A stretch of DNA of 25,667 nt from IMG/VR virus record IMGVR_UViG_3300010885_000490, positions 1 to 25,667 of that record; one strand, 5' to 3'. The notes under the pieces were generated by a model, which worked only from the letters and a program-made list of their open reading frames with translations, ran no database searches and was not told the origin of the DNA. Below, in pieces: positions 1 through 7,252 of this stretch; the first letter of the stretch is position 1; each line of letters starts with the position of its first letter. The stretch comes from a virus. The translations under genes were made by a program, and so were the position numbers.

Positions 1-21
1 AATCACCAGCCCATGTAAAAT

Positions 22-50
22 ACATTATTTTGGTAAAATGTTTTTGTAAA
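22..50 (-). promoter_or_regulatory. Possible weak sigma70-like promoter downstream of the terminator
   Basis: Reading the minus strand, TTTACA (complement of 45-50, five of six matches to the -35 consensus) is followed after exactly 17 bases by TAATGT (complement of 22-27, only three of six matches to the -10 consensus). It lies immediately beyond the terminator and points out of the window, where it could start the next transcription unit. The region is AT-rich, so a chance match is quite possible. Confidence 0.2.
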
Positions 51-95
51 CAGAAAAATGGCGGCTGCGGAATATTTTTCCACAAACCGCCATTT
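49..95 (-). terminator. Intrinsic terminator closing the structural transcription unit
   Basis: On the minus strand, just past the stop of the last ejection-protein gene (stop at 115-117), a 9-base arm (87-95) pairs perfectly with a second arm (56-64). A second, inner stem, GTGGAA pairing with TTCCGC around an AAATA loop, sits inside, giving a long two-tier hairpin. The distal arm runs directly into a T-run (complement of 54-58). This is the standard architecture of a Rho-independent terminator. Its position suggests it ends the long late transcript. The hairpin and T-run are seen directly; termination activity is inferred. Confidence 0.85.
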
Positions 96-114
96 ATCGT
101 TAATAATCAGTTAC

Positions 115-2118
115 TTACTGCCTAGATCCAAAAGCGCCACCAAGCAATCCTGGCACAAGTTGCTGGGCCTGTGACGGCATCCCATACTGCCCCTTCTTAG
201 CCATCTGATCCCTGATGGTATCCAAAGCCTGCTTCAATTCAGGCGCAGACTTGGCAAACAGCAGCTTCGAAAGTTCAGCATTGGTCTGCTCAACTCTAGC
301 CTGAGTTCCGCCTTTGCTGATGCGCTCTCCAACGCCAGATGCCATGCGGGATAGCAAACCTGGTGCATTGCCAGACGCCAGATCACGCGCAAAGTTGGCA
401 ACTGGTGAAAGCGCATCAAGATAGGATTGCTGTTCAAACTGCAATGGAGCTGTCTGCGATCCGCCTGTCAGTGCGTTCTTGGTCTTCGACATTTTGGCTT
501 CACGTTCAATGTTCGTGAACAGCCGTTCTGTGATTGCCTGTGCAACAGCCGGATCATCAGTCACACCTCTGATAGCCGACTCCATTTGCATCTTTGCCTT
601 GCCAGTGCGGAAAGCAGAAGTCACATCTCGATCAACAGCCTTACCCAGCATTGTGTTCTGGAACGCATCAAATACTCCAACAAGGTAAGCATCCTTGTCC
701 GCTTGCGTCATGTCTTTCAGTCTGCGTTCAGTCAGTTCAGCACGCTGCTTGAAGATGTTCTGACCTTCAGCCATTGCACGTTCAGCAGCCTTGGTGTCTG
801 CCCAGATAGAACGAGCCTGCCGATAATCAGAGTTTTTCTCTGCAATGCTTATGATGTCATTGCGGAGGTTTTCGTAGACCTTAGCCTGATTGTTTTTTCC
901 AAGGCGATAAAGCGATGACACCTGATCGTCCAAAGCTTTCTGGATCGAGTCAATTTCAGCGTAGGTGTAATCTCTAGCAATCGACTTTCCGCCTTTATCA
1001 GTCATCGCAACGATAGGTGCTGGAGAAGTTCCTTTGATCTGGGCAACCGCCTCAAGTTCATTGAAGACGTTTGACGGAACTTTTTTCAGTAGATCATCCA
1101 TCTGCGCAGATGCAGCAGACAGCGGATCAACCTTGGCATACAGCGGTTTGGCTTGCGCCATACGAGTGGCGGCCAGATCATCAAGTGCCATGAAGATGTT
1201 CTTCTGTTGCCCACCAAGCGCAGCTTCAATGTCAGCACCAAGACGCTCTTGCTGCCCCAATGTGCGCTGTTCCAAAAATGAGCCAATCTGTCCACGAGTT
1301 GCGCCGGGAGATTGTGCCAACAGTTTTGTCTGTGACATCAGGTTTGCACCACCAGGTATCACTTCTGCCGGGATTTCTGGCTTCACTCCTGCCGTCTGCC
1401 GCGCAAGATAAGCCTGCATCAACTGATCTGGCGTTATCTGATCCTTGGCAAGCAAACTGGTTGCCCGCTCTGCTGCCAGCATTTCAGGTGCCGCAGTTGC
1501 CGCTTTGTAAGCGCCAGTTGCAGCCGGTAACGCACCACCCAGAGCGCCGCCAAACATGCCACCCATCATTGCGCCTTCAGCAGCCTTATCAAGACGGGCG
1601 CCTGCTCCACCTTCACCCTTCAGGAAACCCTCAACACCTCCAGTTCCAGCGCCAACCGCAGCGCCAGTTCCAATGCCACGAGCAATCTGCGCCGCTAGTC
1701 CAGCCGTTCTTGCAGCAGCAACAGGAGCCGCAGCGCCACCAGATAGCAAGGTTGCCGCAGCCGCAGGAGCAAGAGCGCCACCAAACTCACCAACTGCCAT
1801 CTGGGTCGGACGTTCAGCTCTTGCTACTGCAAGTTCACTGCGCACCCTGGCAAGTTCTGATTCATATGGCGTCCCAGATATAAGAGAACGAGCATAGGCT
1901 TCTGCCTCATCGCCCCCACCCATTGCAAGACCTTGCCCGATAGCACTGCGGCCAACAACATCCCGCAGAAAGCTGCTGGAGGGTGCGGCTCCAAACTTGG
2001 ATCGCATCTGCGCAATTTGCAGCATCTCAGCCTGCGCAGCATCAGCACCACTAGGTGCTTCGCCCTGTCCCTGCGTTCGATAACCCTTCAGGCGATCAAG
2101 AATGTTGTCGTCAGCCAT
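115..2118 (-). CDS. Large ejection (internal virion) protein with Gly/Ala-rich hydrophobic segment
   Basis: This 667-residue protein is the last gene of the unit. Residues about 109-205 are a long Gly/Ala-rich low-complexity stretch with several hydrophobic runs that could insert in membranes. The rest (about 205-640) is mostly helical and charged. Large soluble-plus-hydrophobic proteins at the end of a podovirus tail module are typically packaged in the capsid and ejected with the DNA, like P22 gp16 or T7 gp15/gp16, forming a channel through the envelope. No enzymatic motif is visible. The ATG at 2118 is supported by a GAGGTG ribosome binding site (complement of 2123-2128) that contains part of the TGA stop of the upstream gene. 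Assignment rests on position and composition, not a recognised domain. Confidence 0.7.
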   Translation of the reverse strand: MADDNILDRLKGYRTQGQGEAPSGADAAQAEMLQIAQMRSKFGAAPSSSFLRDVVGRSAIGQGLAMGGGDEAEAYARSLISGTPYESELARVRSELAVARAERPTQMAVGEFGGALAPAAAATLLSGGAAAPVAAARTAGLAAQIARGIGTGAAVGAGTGGVEGFLKGEGGAGARLDKAAEGAMMGGMFGGALGGALPAATGAYKAATAAPEMLAAERATSLLAKDQITPDQLMQAYLARQTAGVKPEIPAEVIPGGANLMSQTKLLAQSPGATRGQIGSFLEQRTLGQQERLGADIEAALGGQQKNIFMALDDLAATRMAQAKPLYAKVDPLSAASAQMDDLLKKVPSNVFNELEAVAQIKGTSPAPIVAMTDKGGKSIARDYTYAEIDSIQKALDDQVSSLYRLGKNNQAKVYENLRNDIISIAEKNSDYRQARSIWADTKAAERAMAEGQNIFKQRAELTERRLKDMTQADKDAYLVGVFDAFQNTMLGKAVDRDVTSAFRTGKAKMQMESAIRGVTDDPAVAQAITERLFTNIEREAKMSKTKNALTGGSQTAPLQFEQQSYLDALSPVANFARDLASGNAPGLLSRMASGVGERISKGGTQARVEQTNAELSKLLFAKSAPELKQALDTIRDQMAKKGQYGMPSQAQQLVPGLLGGAFGSRQ

Positions 2119-2126
2119 AGATCACC

Positions 2127-3770
2127 TCAATATCCAACAGGAGGAAGCTGGTCTTCGCGCAGAAGGCCGCGAGGATATTTTTGCATTGCGCCACGCAGCG
2201 GGTTTTGACCTAGACCATAACCCTGCTGTGGTTGTTCAGTTGTAGCTACAGGGGGCGGAACCATTGCAGCTTTCATCAGCATATCAAGACGCGCCTTTAC
2301 GGCATCCCTTGCAGGCTTGGTCATTTTAGCCTGATCCAGATTGCCCAGGTCTTCAAGACCAAGCGTCAGAACTTCATTTGGCTTTATCTTGCTGGAGATG
2401 TCCGCCAGATCACGTTCACGAGTAACAGCCGCCATGATTTGTGGATCACGGACATCGGGAATTGCCCTGTTCGGATCAACAAACTCTTTGGCAGTTTCAC
2501 GAGCCTGTCCAAATGCTCGCTCATAGGAACTGTACTCCTGTTCGAACTTAGCCTTTGCAGCGTTGTAGAGATTGGTGCGCTGTTCAGGCGTTAACTGCTC
2601 GCCACTAATGAGACGGTTTGCAGCCTGCTCGCCATAACGGCTAACCAATCCAGTTGCGTTTGCGATCTGTCCAGTCTCGTTTGTAGAAACAACAGAGGTA
2701 GGATCAAAGATCTTGTAATAGGACAGGACCAAAGCATGATCCGCTACGCCATTCTTCAAGTCCTTCAATGAAGGCAAGGTGGCGTAGGCTGTCTGGATGG
2801 CGTTGTAGCGTTCAGCCTTGGGGTTAAACTCCTTGCGAAGTTCACCTTCTGCCTTCATCTGCTCTGCCTTGTTCTTCTCATTCAGATCCATCAACTTCTG
2901 GAGCGATGCCGCAACATCTCCACCAGTCTGAAGTTCAGAGATAGAACGGTTAACCGGGATATATGGGAATTGCTTTTGCAGTACCATCTGAGCCTGCGTT
3001 TGCGTTGGTGCAGCGGGCGCAGCCGGTGCAGCCTGTGCAGCCTCAACAGGCGCAGCCGTTGGAGCAGGCAGTTCAGTTGTTGTCACAGGCGCAGGTGCAG
3101 GAGCCGTCATAGGAGCCTGTGGAGCCTGTTGCATTGTTGATGGTGCAGCAGTTTGCGCCATCGTTGGAATCGTCTGTGCAGCCGTTGCAGGAGCAGCAAT
3201 AGACGCAGATACCGCAGATGGTGCCATACGAGTGATATATTGATTGTAAACATCCAACTGACGCTGAGATGCAGAGGTGTCCATACCCAAACTTTTGAGC
3301 GCCTGAATATTCTGTTCCAGTTTTGTTTTCTGTCCCATCAAGGTCAGAATGGCGGTTCCCTGCGCAATATCCTGCGCACCAACCTGACCCTGTAATTGCT
3401 GTTTTTGAAGCGGAAACAACTCATTCTGGCGCTGCGCTGCAAGCTTCTGCTGCTGGAGCAATGCTGCCCTAGAAACAGATTCCTCAATACTAGGACCAAT
3501 CTTGCCTAGTTGCGCCAATGCCTGCCCACGGCTTTCACCGCTCTGCTTCTGACCAGCAGCCATAAGAGTTGCACCAAGTTGACCAAGTGTTGAGAACATC
3601 AGCCGCTTCTGGTCAGCCGGTGAAAGCTGGGAAAGCATATCCTGCATCTGGTTTCCACCAGCAGGCGCCTGATCGCTGCCACCCAGAAGACCGGAGATGC
3701 CGCCATAGATCGAGCCGCCAACGTCTTTGACGTTGCCCAGCAAACCGCTCAGAAAATCATTCTCAGCCAT
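2127..3770 (-). CDS. Ejection / internal virion protein with Ala-Pro-Gln linker
   Basis: This 547-residue protein has three visible parts. The N-terminus (about 1-40) is Gly-rich with short hydrophobic segments. A Gln-rich helical region with coiled-coil character covers about 100-165. A low-complexity Ala/Pro/Thr/Gln linker covers about 190-260, followed by a charged, helical C-terminal half. It lies between the small protein at 3780 and the 667-residue ejection protein. Both flanking context and composition fit a protein stored in the capsid and ejected with DNA. Its ATG at 3770 follows a GAGGAT site that shares bases with the upstream TGA stop, suggesting coupled translation. I do not recognise a specific family. 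Confidence 0.65.
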   Translation of the reverse strand: MAENDFLSGLLGNVKDVGGSIYGGISGLLGGSDQAPAGGNQMQDMLSQLSPADQKRLMFSTLGQLGATLMAAGQKQSGESRGQALAQLGKIGPSIEESVSRAALLQQQKLAAQRQNELFPLQKQQLQGQVGAQDIAQGTAILTLMGQKTKLEQNIQALKSLGMDTSASQRQLDVYNQYITRMAPSAVSASIAAPATAAQTIPTMAQTAAPSTMQQAPQAPMTAPAPAPVTTTELPAPTAAPVEAAQAAPAAPAAPTQTQAQMVLQKQFPYIPVNRSISELQTGGDVAASLQKLMDLNEKNKAEQMKAEGELRKEFNPKAERYNAIQTAYATLPSLKDLKNGVADHALVLSYYKIFDPTSVVSTNETGQIANATGLVSRYGEQAANRLISGEQLTPEQRTNLYNAAKAKFEQEYSSYERAFGQARETAKEFVDPNRAIPDVRDPQIMAAVTRERDLADISSKIKPNEVLTLGLEDLGNLDQAKMTKPARDAVKARLDMLMKAAMVPPPVATTEQPQQGYGLGQNPLRGAMQKYPRGLLREDQLPPVGY

Positions 3771-3779
3771 GATTAATCC

Positions 3780-4139
3780 TCAGTCTTTCTTTGCCGCAGC
3801 TTCGGCAAGCCAAGCAGGCAATGCAGTAGCCCCAACATTGATGCGCTGCAATGCAGGCAATGCCGGGATGTTTACTGCATTCATAGCAAGCGGATTTTCC
3901 ATTCTGGAAGCAGCAGGCAACTGCGTCTGGTAGAGCAGAGACTGCATGAAAGCGTTGGCAATCTCAGGCGGAACCATGCGTTGCGATGTTTCACCACCAA
4001 GCAATCCAGCAGGCGGAGCAGCAACCTGCGGAGCTTTCTCAGCCGCCATTGCACTGTTGAGATAATCCTGTATCTGCGGATTAGCTGTGTTGCCAATCAA
4101 ACGCATATACAGATCGTTGATTTCTTCCATTGTTGCCAT
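3780..4139 (-). CDS. Small protein of the ejection cassette, unknown function
   Basis: This protein of 119 residues has an acidic helical start, a central Ala/Pro-rich stretch with a GLLGGE segment, and a helical C-terminus ending in Lys-Lys-Asp. The reading frame stays open to a GTG at 4148 that would overlap the upstream TGA by four bases. I prefer the ATG three codons later (4137-4139), because a GGGGT stretch lies at about the right distance before it. The GLLGG motif echoes the Gly/Leu segments near the N-terminus of the 547-residue neighbour and the C-terminus of the 667-residue one, which hints at shared assembly or packaging, but this is weak. Function is unknown; a minor virion protein is the likeliest role given its neighbours. 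Confidence 0.6.
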   Translation of the reverse strand: MATMEEINDLYMRLIGNTANPQIQDYLNSAMAAEKAPQVAAPPAGLLGGETSQRMVPPEIANAFMQSLLYQTQLPAASRMENPLAMNAVNIPALPALQRINVGATALPAWLAEAAAKKD

Positions 4140-4144
4140 GTCAT

Positions 4145-5047
4145 TCACCCCAACAAACCAGCAAAGATGTCGTCACGCCATTTACCGCGATGGATTTGAG
4201 CCGGTGCCATCATCGGAGCCGGTGCCTTCTTAGCGCCTGCCGCCATCAACGCACTTCCAAGGCTAGACAATCCAGAGAGTTCTTTCATGCTGGCTGCATC
4301 CATGCTCCAGCCGGTTGACGGTTGTGCCAATGGTACAGCAGCCATCGCCGCCTGACCACCTCCAGCCGTAGCCATGGGTCCAACACCGCCAGCCGGTTGC
4401 GATCCCATCAGAGATTGCGGGAGTGTTGCGCCCATCATCTGTTGAGGCTCAACAAAGCCAATCGGAGACGGCTCCTTGCTTTGAGGAACAGACATGCCAA
4501 GCAGGTTTGTGATTGGACTGGCAATGAAGCCAAGGCCACCATTGAGATACTTTTGATCCAGATTGCCAAGCGCACTGGCTGCGTTGGACCAAGGCGGTGT
4601 AGCACCAGCCGGCGGAGCCACAGAAGGCTGTCCACCATCTAGCCCAATCTGCTTGGCATACTGATCACCAATCTTGGTGATGTTCTCAACACCGCCTCGA
4701 TCACGGACGGCATACCAGTCGCCAGTTCCCTTGTTAGCCATGCGAGACAAAGAAAAATCTACCTGTTGCTGCCAGTTAGCAGCAGATGGTGCTTCCCCAT
4801 ATTGCTGGACAAACTCATGCGCCATTCCACCTGGTGCAATCTTGTTTGGATCGCTGGAGCCGGAATAAAGCTGAAACGGACCATATGAATAACCCTTGGC
4901 ATCCCTATTTCCAAAGGTAGGTGATTCAATGGTTTTCGGGTTTAGCCCTTCAGACTTTGCAATACCAAGCGCCATTGCAGGATTGACGTTAAAATCCCGC
5001 GCTCGCCGCCAGATATAAGATGCAATGTCATTGATGTCGTCAGCCAT
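4145..5047 (-). CDS. Virion protein with N-terminal lytic transglycosylase-like domain
   Basis: This 300-residue protein starts with a lysozyme-like (SLT-type) transglycosylase pattern. It has a helix with an Ala-Lys-Ser-Glu-Gly segment, with Glu33 as candidate catalytic residue, then SYGPFQL at about 54-60, matching the conserved Ser-x-Gly-x-x-Gln region of this fold, and a Gly-Asp-Trp-Tyr segment near 109. After about residue 140 the chain is Gly/Pro/Ala/Gln-rich and low-complexity, typical of a virion-embedded tail. In podoviruses such proteins locally cut peptidoglycan during DNA entry. The frame is open for 162 codons upstream, but that part is the shadow of the PP-loop gene; the real start is the ATG at 5045-5047, overlapping the upstream stop by eight bases. 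Confidence 0.75.
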   Translation of the reverse strand: MADDINDIASYIWRRARDFNVNPAMALGIAKSEGLNPKTIESPTFGNRDAKGYSYGPFQLYSGSSDPNKIAPGGMAHEFVQQYGEAPSAANWQQQVDFSLSRMANKGTGDWYAVRDRGGVENITKIGDQYAKQIGLDGGQPSVAPPAGATPPWSNAASALGNLDQKYLNGGLGFIASPITNLLGMSVPQSKEPSPIGFVEPQQMMGATLPQSLMGSQPAGGVGPMATAGGGQAAMAAVPLAQPSTGWSMDAASMKELSGLSSLGSALMAAGAKKAPAPMMAPAQIHRGKWRDDIFAGLLG

Positions 5048-5729
5048 GTCGCATCCTCTGATTGTCGATTGCGCTGTCAATGACAGCCAGACGGCGCAGC
5101 ATTTCCTCACGTTTGTCGGTCGGCAGATTGTCAATGCGCTTGCGGTTGTCGTCCAAAAAGCCAGTGCAATCCCAGCAATCCCGGCCAGTCTTCTCACCCA
5201 ATCCATAGCCAGGTGGCATGTCTGCCCCAACTGACTGGAGATATTCAAAGATCTGAGCCTCTGTCCAACTCTCAACCGGCATGATGTACTCGATGCCGTC
5301 GATGATCTGCCCATTCTTGGATGTTGACTTACGCCTGTCATCCATCCGCTGCCCCTTGATGATCTTGGTGACGCCCAGATCCTTGATCCCTTGGTAGAGC
5401 GGTATCCAGATGTTGATGGCGCAACACTCAAGACACGATTGCATGATTGGACCATCATTTCCGGTGATGACCTTTCCCAGCGCCGTGTTTTCAACTGGAA
5501 CAACATCAACCGGCCACCCTCTTTCTGCAACATTGGCCGGTTGATCTGATTTCAGGTGGACAAAATGCGGCAACCGTTTGGACCATCGATCCATATACTC
5601 GATCATCTCAGGATAGGACGCTCCGGTATCCAGCCAGACAACATACAGATCATCCCACCTCTCTCTGTAGAGGTAGAGACATGCAAGGCTATCCTTGCCA
5701 CCGCTGAACTGTAGCGCAGTGTCAATCAT
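5040..5729 (-). CDS. PAPS reductase-like PP-loop enzyme (adenine nucleotide alpha-hydrolase family)
   Basis: This 229-residue protein carries the PP-loop SGGKDS at residues 9-14, which binds the phosphates of ATP or a related nucleotide. It also has a Gly-Gln-Arg-Met-Asp-Asp-Arg-Arg-Lys-Ser segment near 126-135, similar to the substrate loop of phage PAPS-reductase-family proteins. Two CxxC pairs, CLEC (99-102) and CWDC (185-188), could bind an iron-sulfur cluster or zinc. The family includes phosphoadenylylsulfate reductases, which produce sulfite, and DndC-like sulfur-transfer proteins. The exact substrate cannot be read here. It sits between two virion/ejection genes with 4-base and 8-base overlaps, so it is expressed late with them. 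It may be an auxiliary metabolic gene or a modifying enzyme. Family confidence is high; function is uncertain. Confidence 0.85.
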   Translation of the reverse strand: MIDTALQFSGGKDSLACLYLYRERWDDLYVVWLDTGASYPEMIEYMDRWSKRLPHFVHLKSDQPANVAERGWPVDVVPVENTALGKVITGNDGPIMQSCLECCAINIWIPLYQGIKDLGVTKIIKGQRMDDRRKSTSKNGQIIDGIEYIMPVESWTEAQIFEYLQSVGADMPPGYGLGEKTGRDCWDCTGFLDDNRKRIDNLPTDKREEMLRRLAVIDSAIDNQRMRHG

Positions 5730-6661
5730 AGGGACGCCAGGGTTCCAAGGATTGATACCGCAGACGATGCAGCACCCAAGCCAGTCAGCAAGCCATTGCT
5801 GCTCTGCCCCGGTCCAGTCTGCGTCTGGGTTGAGCCATATGGTGTAGCACCCAAAGCCTGCAATGGTATCTGCAACTGCTGGAGCGGGAATTGCTGACGC
5901 TCTTTGTATGCCTGCTCCGCCGCCGCAAGTTCCTGCTGCTGCTGGCCTTGCAGGAGCTGCTGCGCACCAAGAGCGCCTGTCGCACCCGTCAGATAGGATT
6001 CCTGACCAGCGCCAGCCAACTGACCAAGTGTCTGCGCACCTTGAAGACCAAGGTTTGCACCTGTCAGACCAGCGGCCTGATTGAGTTGCTGGGCCTGCAT
6101 AGCACGAGCAATATCGGACTGCGCCGCCGTCTGCGCCTGCCCATAGTTTTGCGCCATCAGGTTTGCAACCAAAGATCCAGCTTGCTGCTGTGCAGCAGCA
6201 TTTACAACACCTTCTTGGATGGCCTGTCGCGATCCACCAAATGCTTTGGCCTTTGCCGCAGCATCATAAGCTTGCGTCAACCCAGCCTGTCGCTGCTGAT
6301 CTAGAGCACTCAGAGATGATCCAATAACCGCCTGAGTGTAAGGATTCATGTAGGCAGACAGATCCGTCCCAGCCAACTGACCAGCTTGCACCTGCTGCGG
6401 TTGATACTGTCCAGCCTGCGCCGCCATTCCCTGTGCCATCGCATATGCTGGCTGCGCCATGCCATAATTCTGGCTGATGTTGCCAATAATGCTTTCAGCG
6501 CCAGGCGTCAGACCAGCAACACGCTGCCCCTCATAGGGTCCAAGCATGTTTGCCGATACATCATAGGCTGAAGCAAGGTTTTTCTGCCCTGCTGCCTGCA
6601 CCCATTCAGGGATTTCCGTTTTCTGAACGGTTGTCTGAGTTCCGCCGCCACCACTAGGCAT
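5726..6661 (-). CDS. Gln/Ala-rich ejection / internal virion protein
   Basis: This 311-residue protein is very rich in Gln, Ala and Gly. After a short N-terminal segment ending near Pro-Glu-Trp-Val comes a long, mostly helical region. Near residues 140-150 there is an Ala-Phe-Gly-Gly-Ser-Arg-Gln motif that recurs in injection/tail proteins of aquatic podoviruses. The C-terminus is Gly/Ser/Ala-rich and hydrophobic. Position right after the GNAT-like protein and before the transglycosylase and other ejection proteins fits a DNA-ejection component. The ATG at 6661 overlaps the end of the upstream gene by eight bases and follows a GGAAGGAA site. The family role is inferred from composition and synteny. 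Confidence 0.7.
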   Translation of the reverse strand: MPSGGGGTQTTVQKTEIPEWVQAAGQKNLASAYDVSANMLGPYEGQRVAGLTPGAESIIGNISQNYGMAQPAYAMAQGMAAQAGQYQPQQVQAGQLAGTDLSAYMNPYTQAVIGSSLSALDQQRQAGLTQAYDAAAKAKAFGGSRQAIQEGVVNAAAQQQAGSLVANLMAQNYGQAQTAAQSDIARAMQAQQLNQAAGLTGANLGLQGAQTLGQLAGAGQESYLTGATGALGAQQLLQGQQQQELAAAEQAYKERQQFPLQQLQIPLQALGATPYGSTQTQTGPGQSSNGLLTGLGAASSAVSILGTLASL

Positions 6662-7022
6662 GTTGTATTCCTTCCATCAAGTCTAACTTGTAGGTCACAA
6701 ACTGTTTGGACCAGTCAGGATGCACGGCTTTTTCCCATCCCAGTCTACCGCCACCAAGGATAAAATCACAGCCCTGCTCTTTCGCGTAATTTACCACAGT
6801 TGGGTAGAGTTTGCGCAATGCTGGCAATCGACCTGCCAGCAAAAAAACACTCATGTATTTCTTCCTTGGAGCCTGCTTGATTTCAGTGATGCAGACGCCT
6901 TCCTCATTGGAAAATATCTGCATCTCTCCAGTTTCCAGACAACGGAAGACATCCGCCATTGTGTGTGTTTCCAAACCAACCTTGAGCGCCTTTTCCATCC
7001 GCTTTAGCAAAAACTCACTCAT
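6654..7022 (-). CDS. GNAT-fold protein similar to T7 gp13-type virion proteins
   Basis: This 122-residue protein has the pattern of small phage proteins with an acyltransferase (GNAT) fold. An N-terminal helix is followed by beta-strand segments around MQIFSN and CITEIKQ. A strand ending in a Leu-Ala-Gly-Arg segment (about 60-65) is followed by a helix with Leu-Arg-Lys-Leu and then a strand-rich C-terminus around GGGRLGWEK. T7 gp13 and its relatives are encoded just before the ejection proteins, and this gene has the same place. Catalytic acetyl transfer is not implied, since the T7 protein acts in virion assembly. The ATG shares one base with the upstream TAA (TAATG), so translation is probably coupled. 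Confidence 0.6.
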   Translation of the reverse strand: MSEFLLKRMEKALKVGLETHTMADVFRCLETGEMQIFSNEEGVCITEIKQAPRKKYMSVFLLAGRLPALRKLYPTVVNYAKEQGCDFILGGGRLGWEKAVHPDWSKQFVTYKLDLMEGIQHA

Positions 7023-7252
7023 TAGTAATTCGGTGCTCCAATTTGGCCCAGAGGAACCAGTGTTGTTGTGAGAGTCCCGGTATTTCCAACCGTAATTTTG
7101 TACACTGATCCATCAGGAGATTGTAGCAGAAGCGAATCCGCAGCCTCCATCGTCGAGACAGAGCGCCCAAAAATGCGATCGATGGCCGAAAACGCTCTGA
7201 TAAAGTAATCAGGCTCATATTTTGCCGGTGCTGGAGGAAGATTGATCCTCAT
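7022..7252 (-). CDS. Small conserved-type phage protein, unknown function
   Basis: This 76-residue protein begins with a Pro-rich segment, then an amphipathic helix containing Tyr-Phe-Ile-Arg-Ala-Phe, and ends with short predicted beta strands with Thr repeats. Small proteins of this shape are often found immediately after the gp10-like tail protein in aquatic podoviruses. Its ATG overlaps the stop of that gene by four bases (ATGA), with a GGGGGTGGG stretch in front. Its stop shares a base with the next ATG. Nothing in it indicates enzymatic activity; a tail or assembly role is inferred from location only. Confidence 0.65.
   Translation of the reverse strand: MRINLPPAPAKYEPDYFIRAFSAIDRIFGRSVSTMEAADSLLLQSPDGSVYKITVGNTGTLTTTLVPLGQIGAPNY

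Noticed and set aside
427-918. 163-codon plus-strand open frame, and other plus-strand frames of 100-223 codons
   Set aside because: They overlap convincing minus-strand virion genes, lack upstream ribosome sites and have protein sequences with unnatural composition.
4140-4148. GTG start for the small ejection-cassette protein
   Set aside because: It has no ribosome site at proper distance; the ATG at 4137-4139 has a GGGGT stretch in front. The choice is not certain.
5048-5533. 162-codon upstream extension of the transglycosylase-domain gene
   Set aside because: It runs through the PP-loop enzyme gene in another frame, shows no domain pattern, and an ATG at 5045-5047 gives a normal overlapping start.
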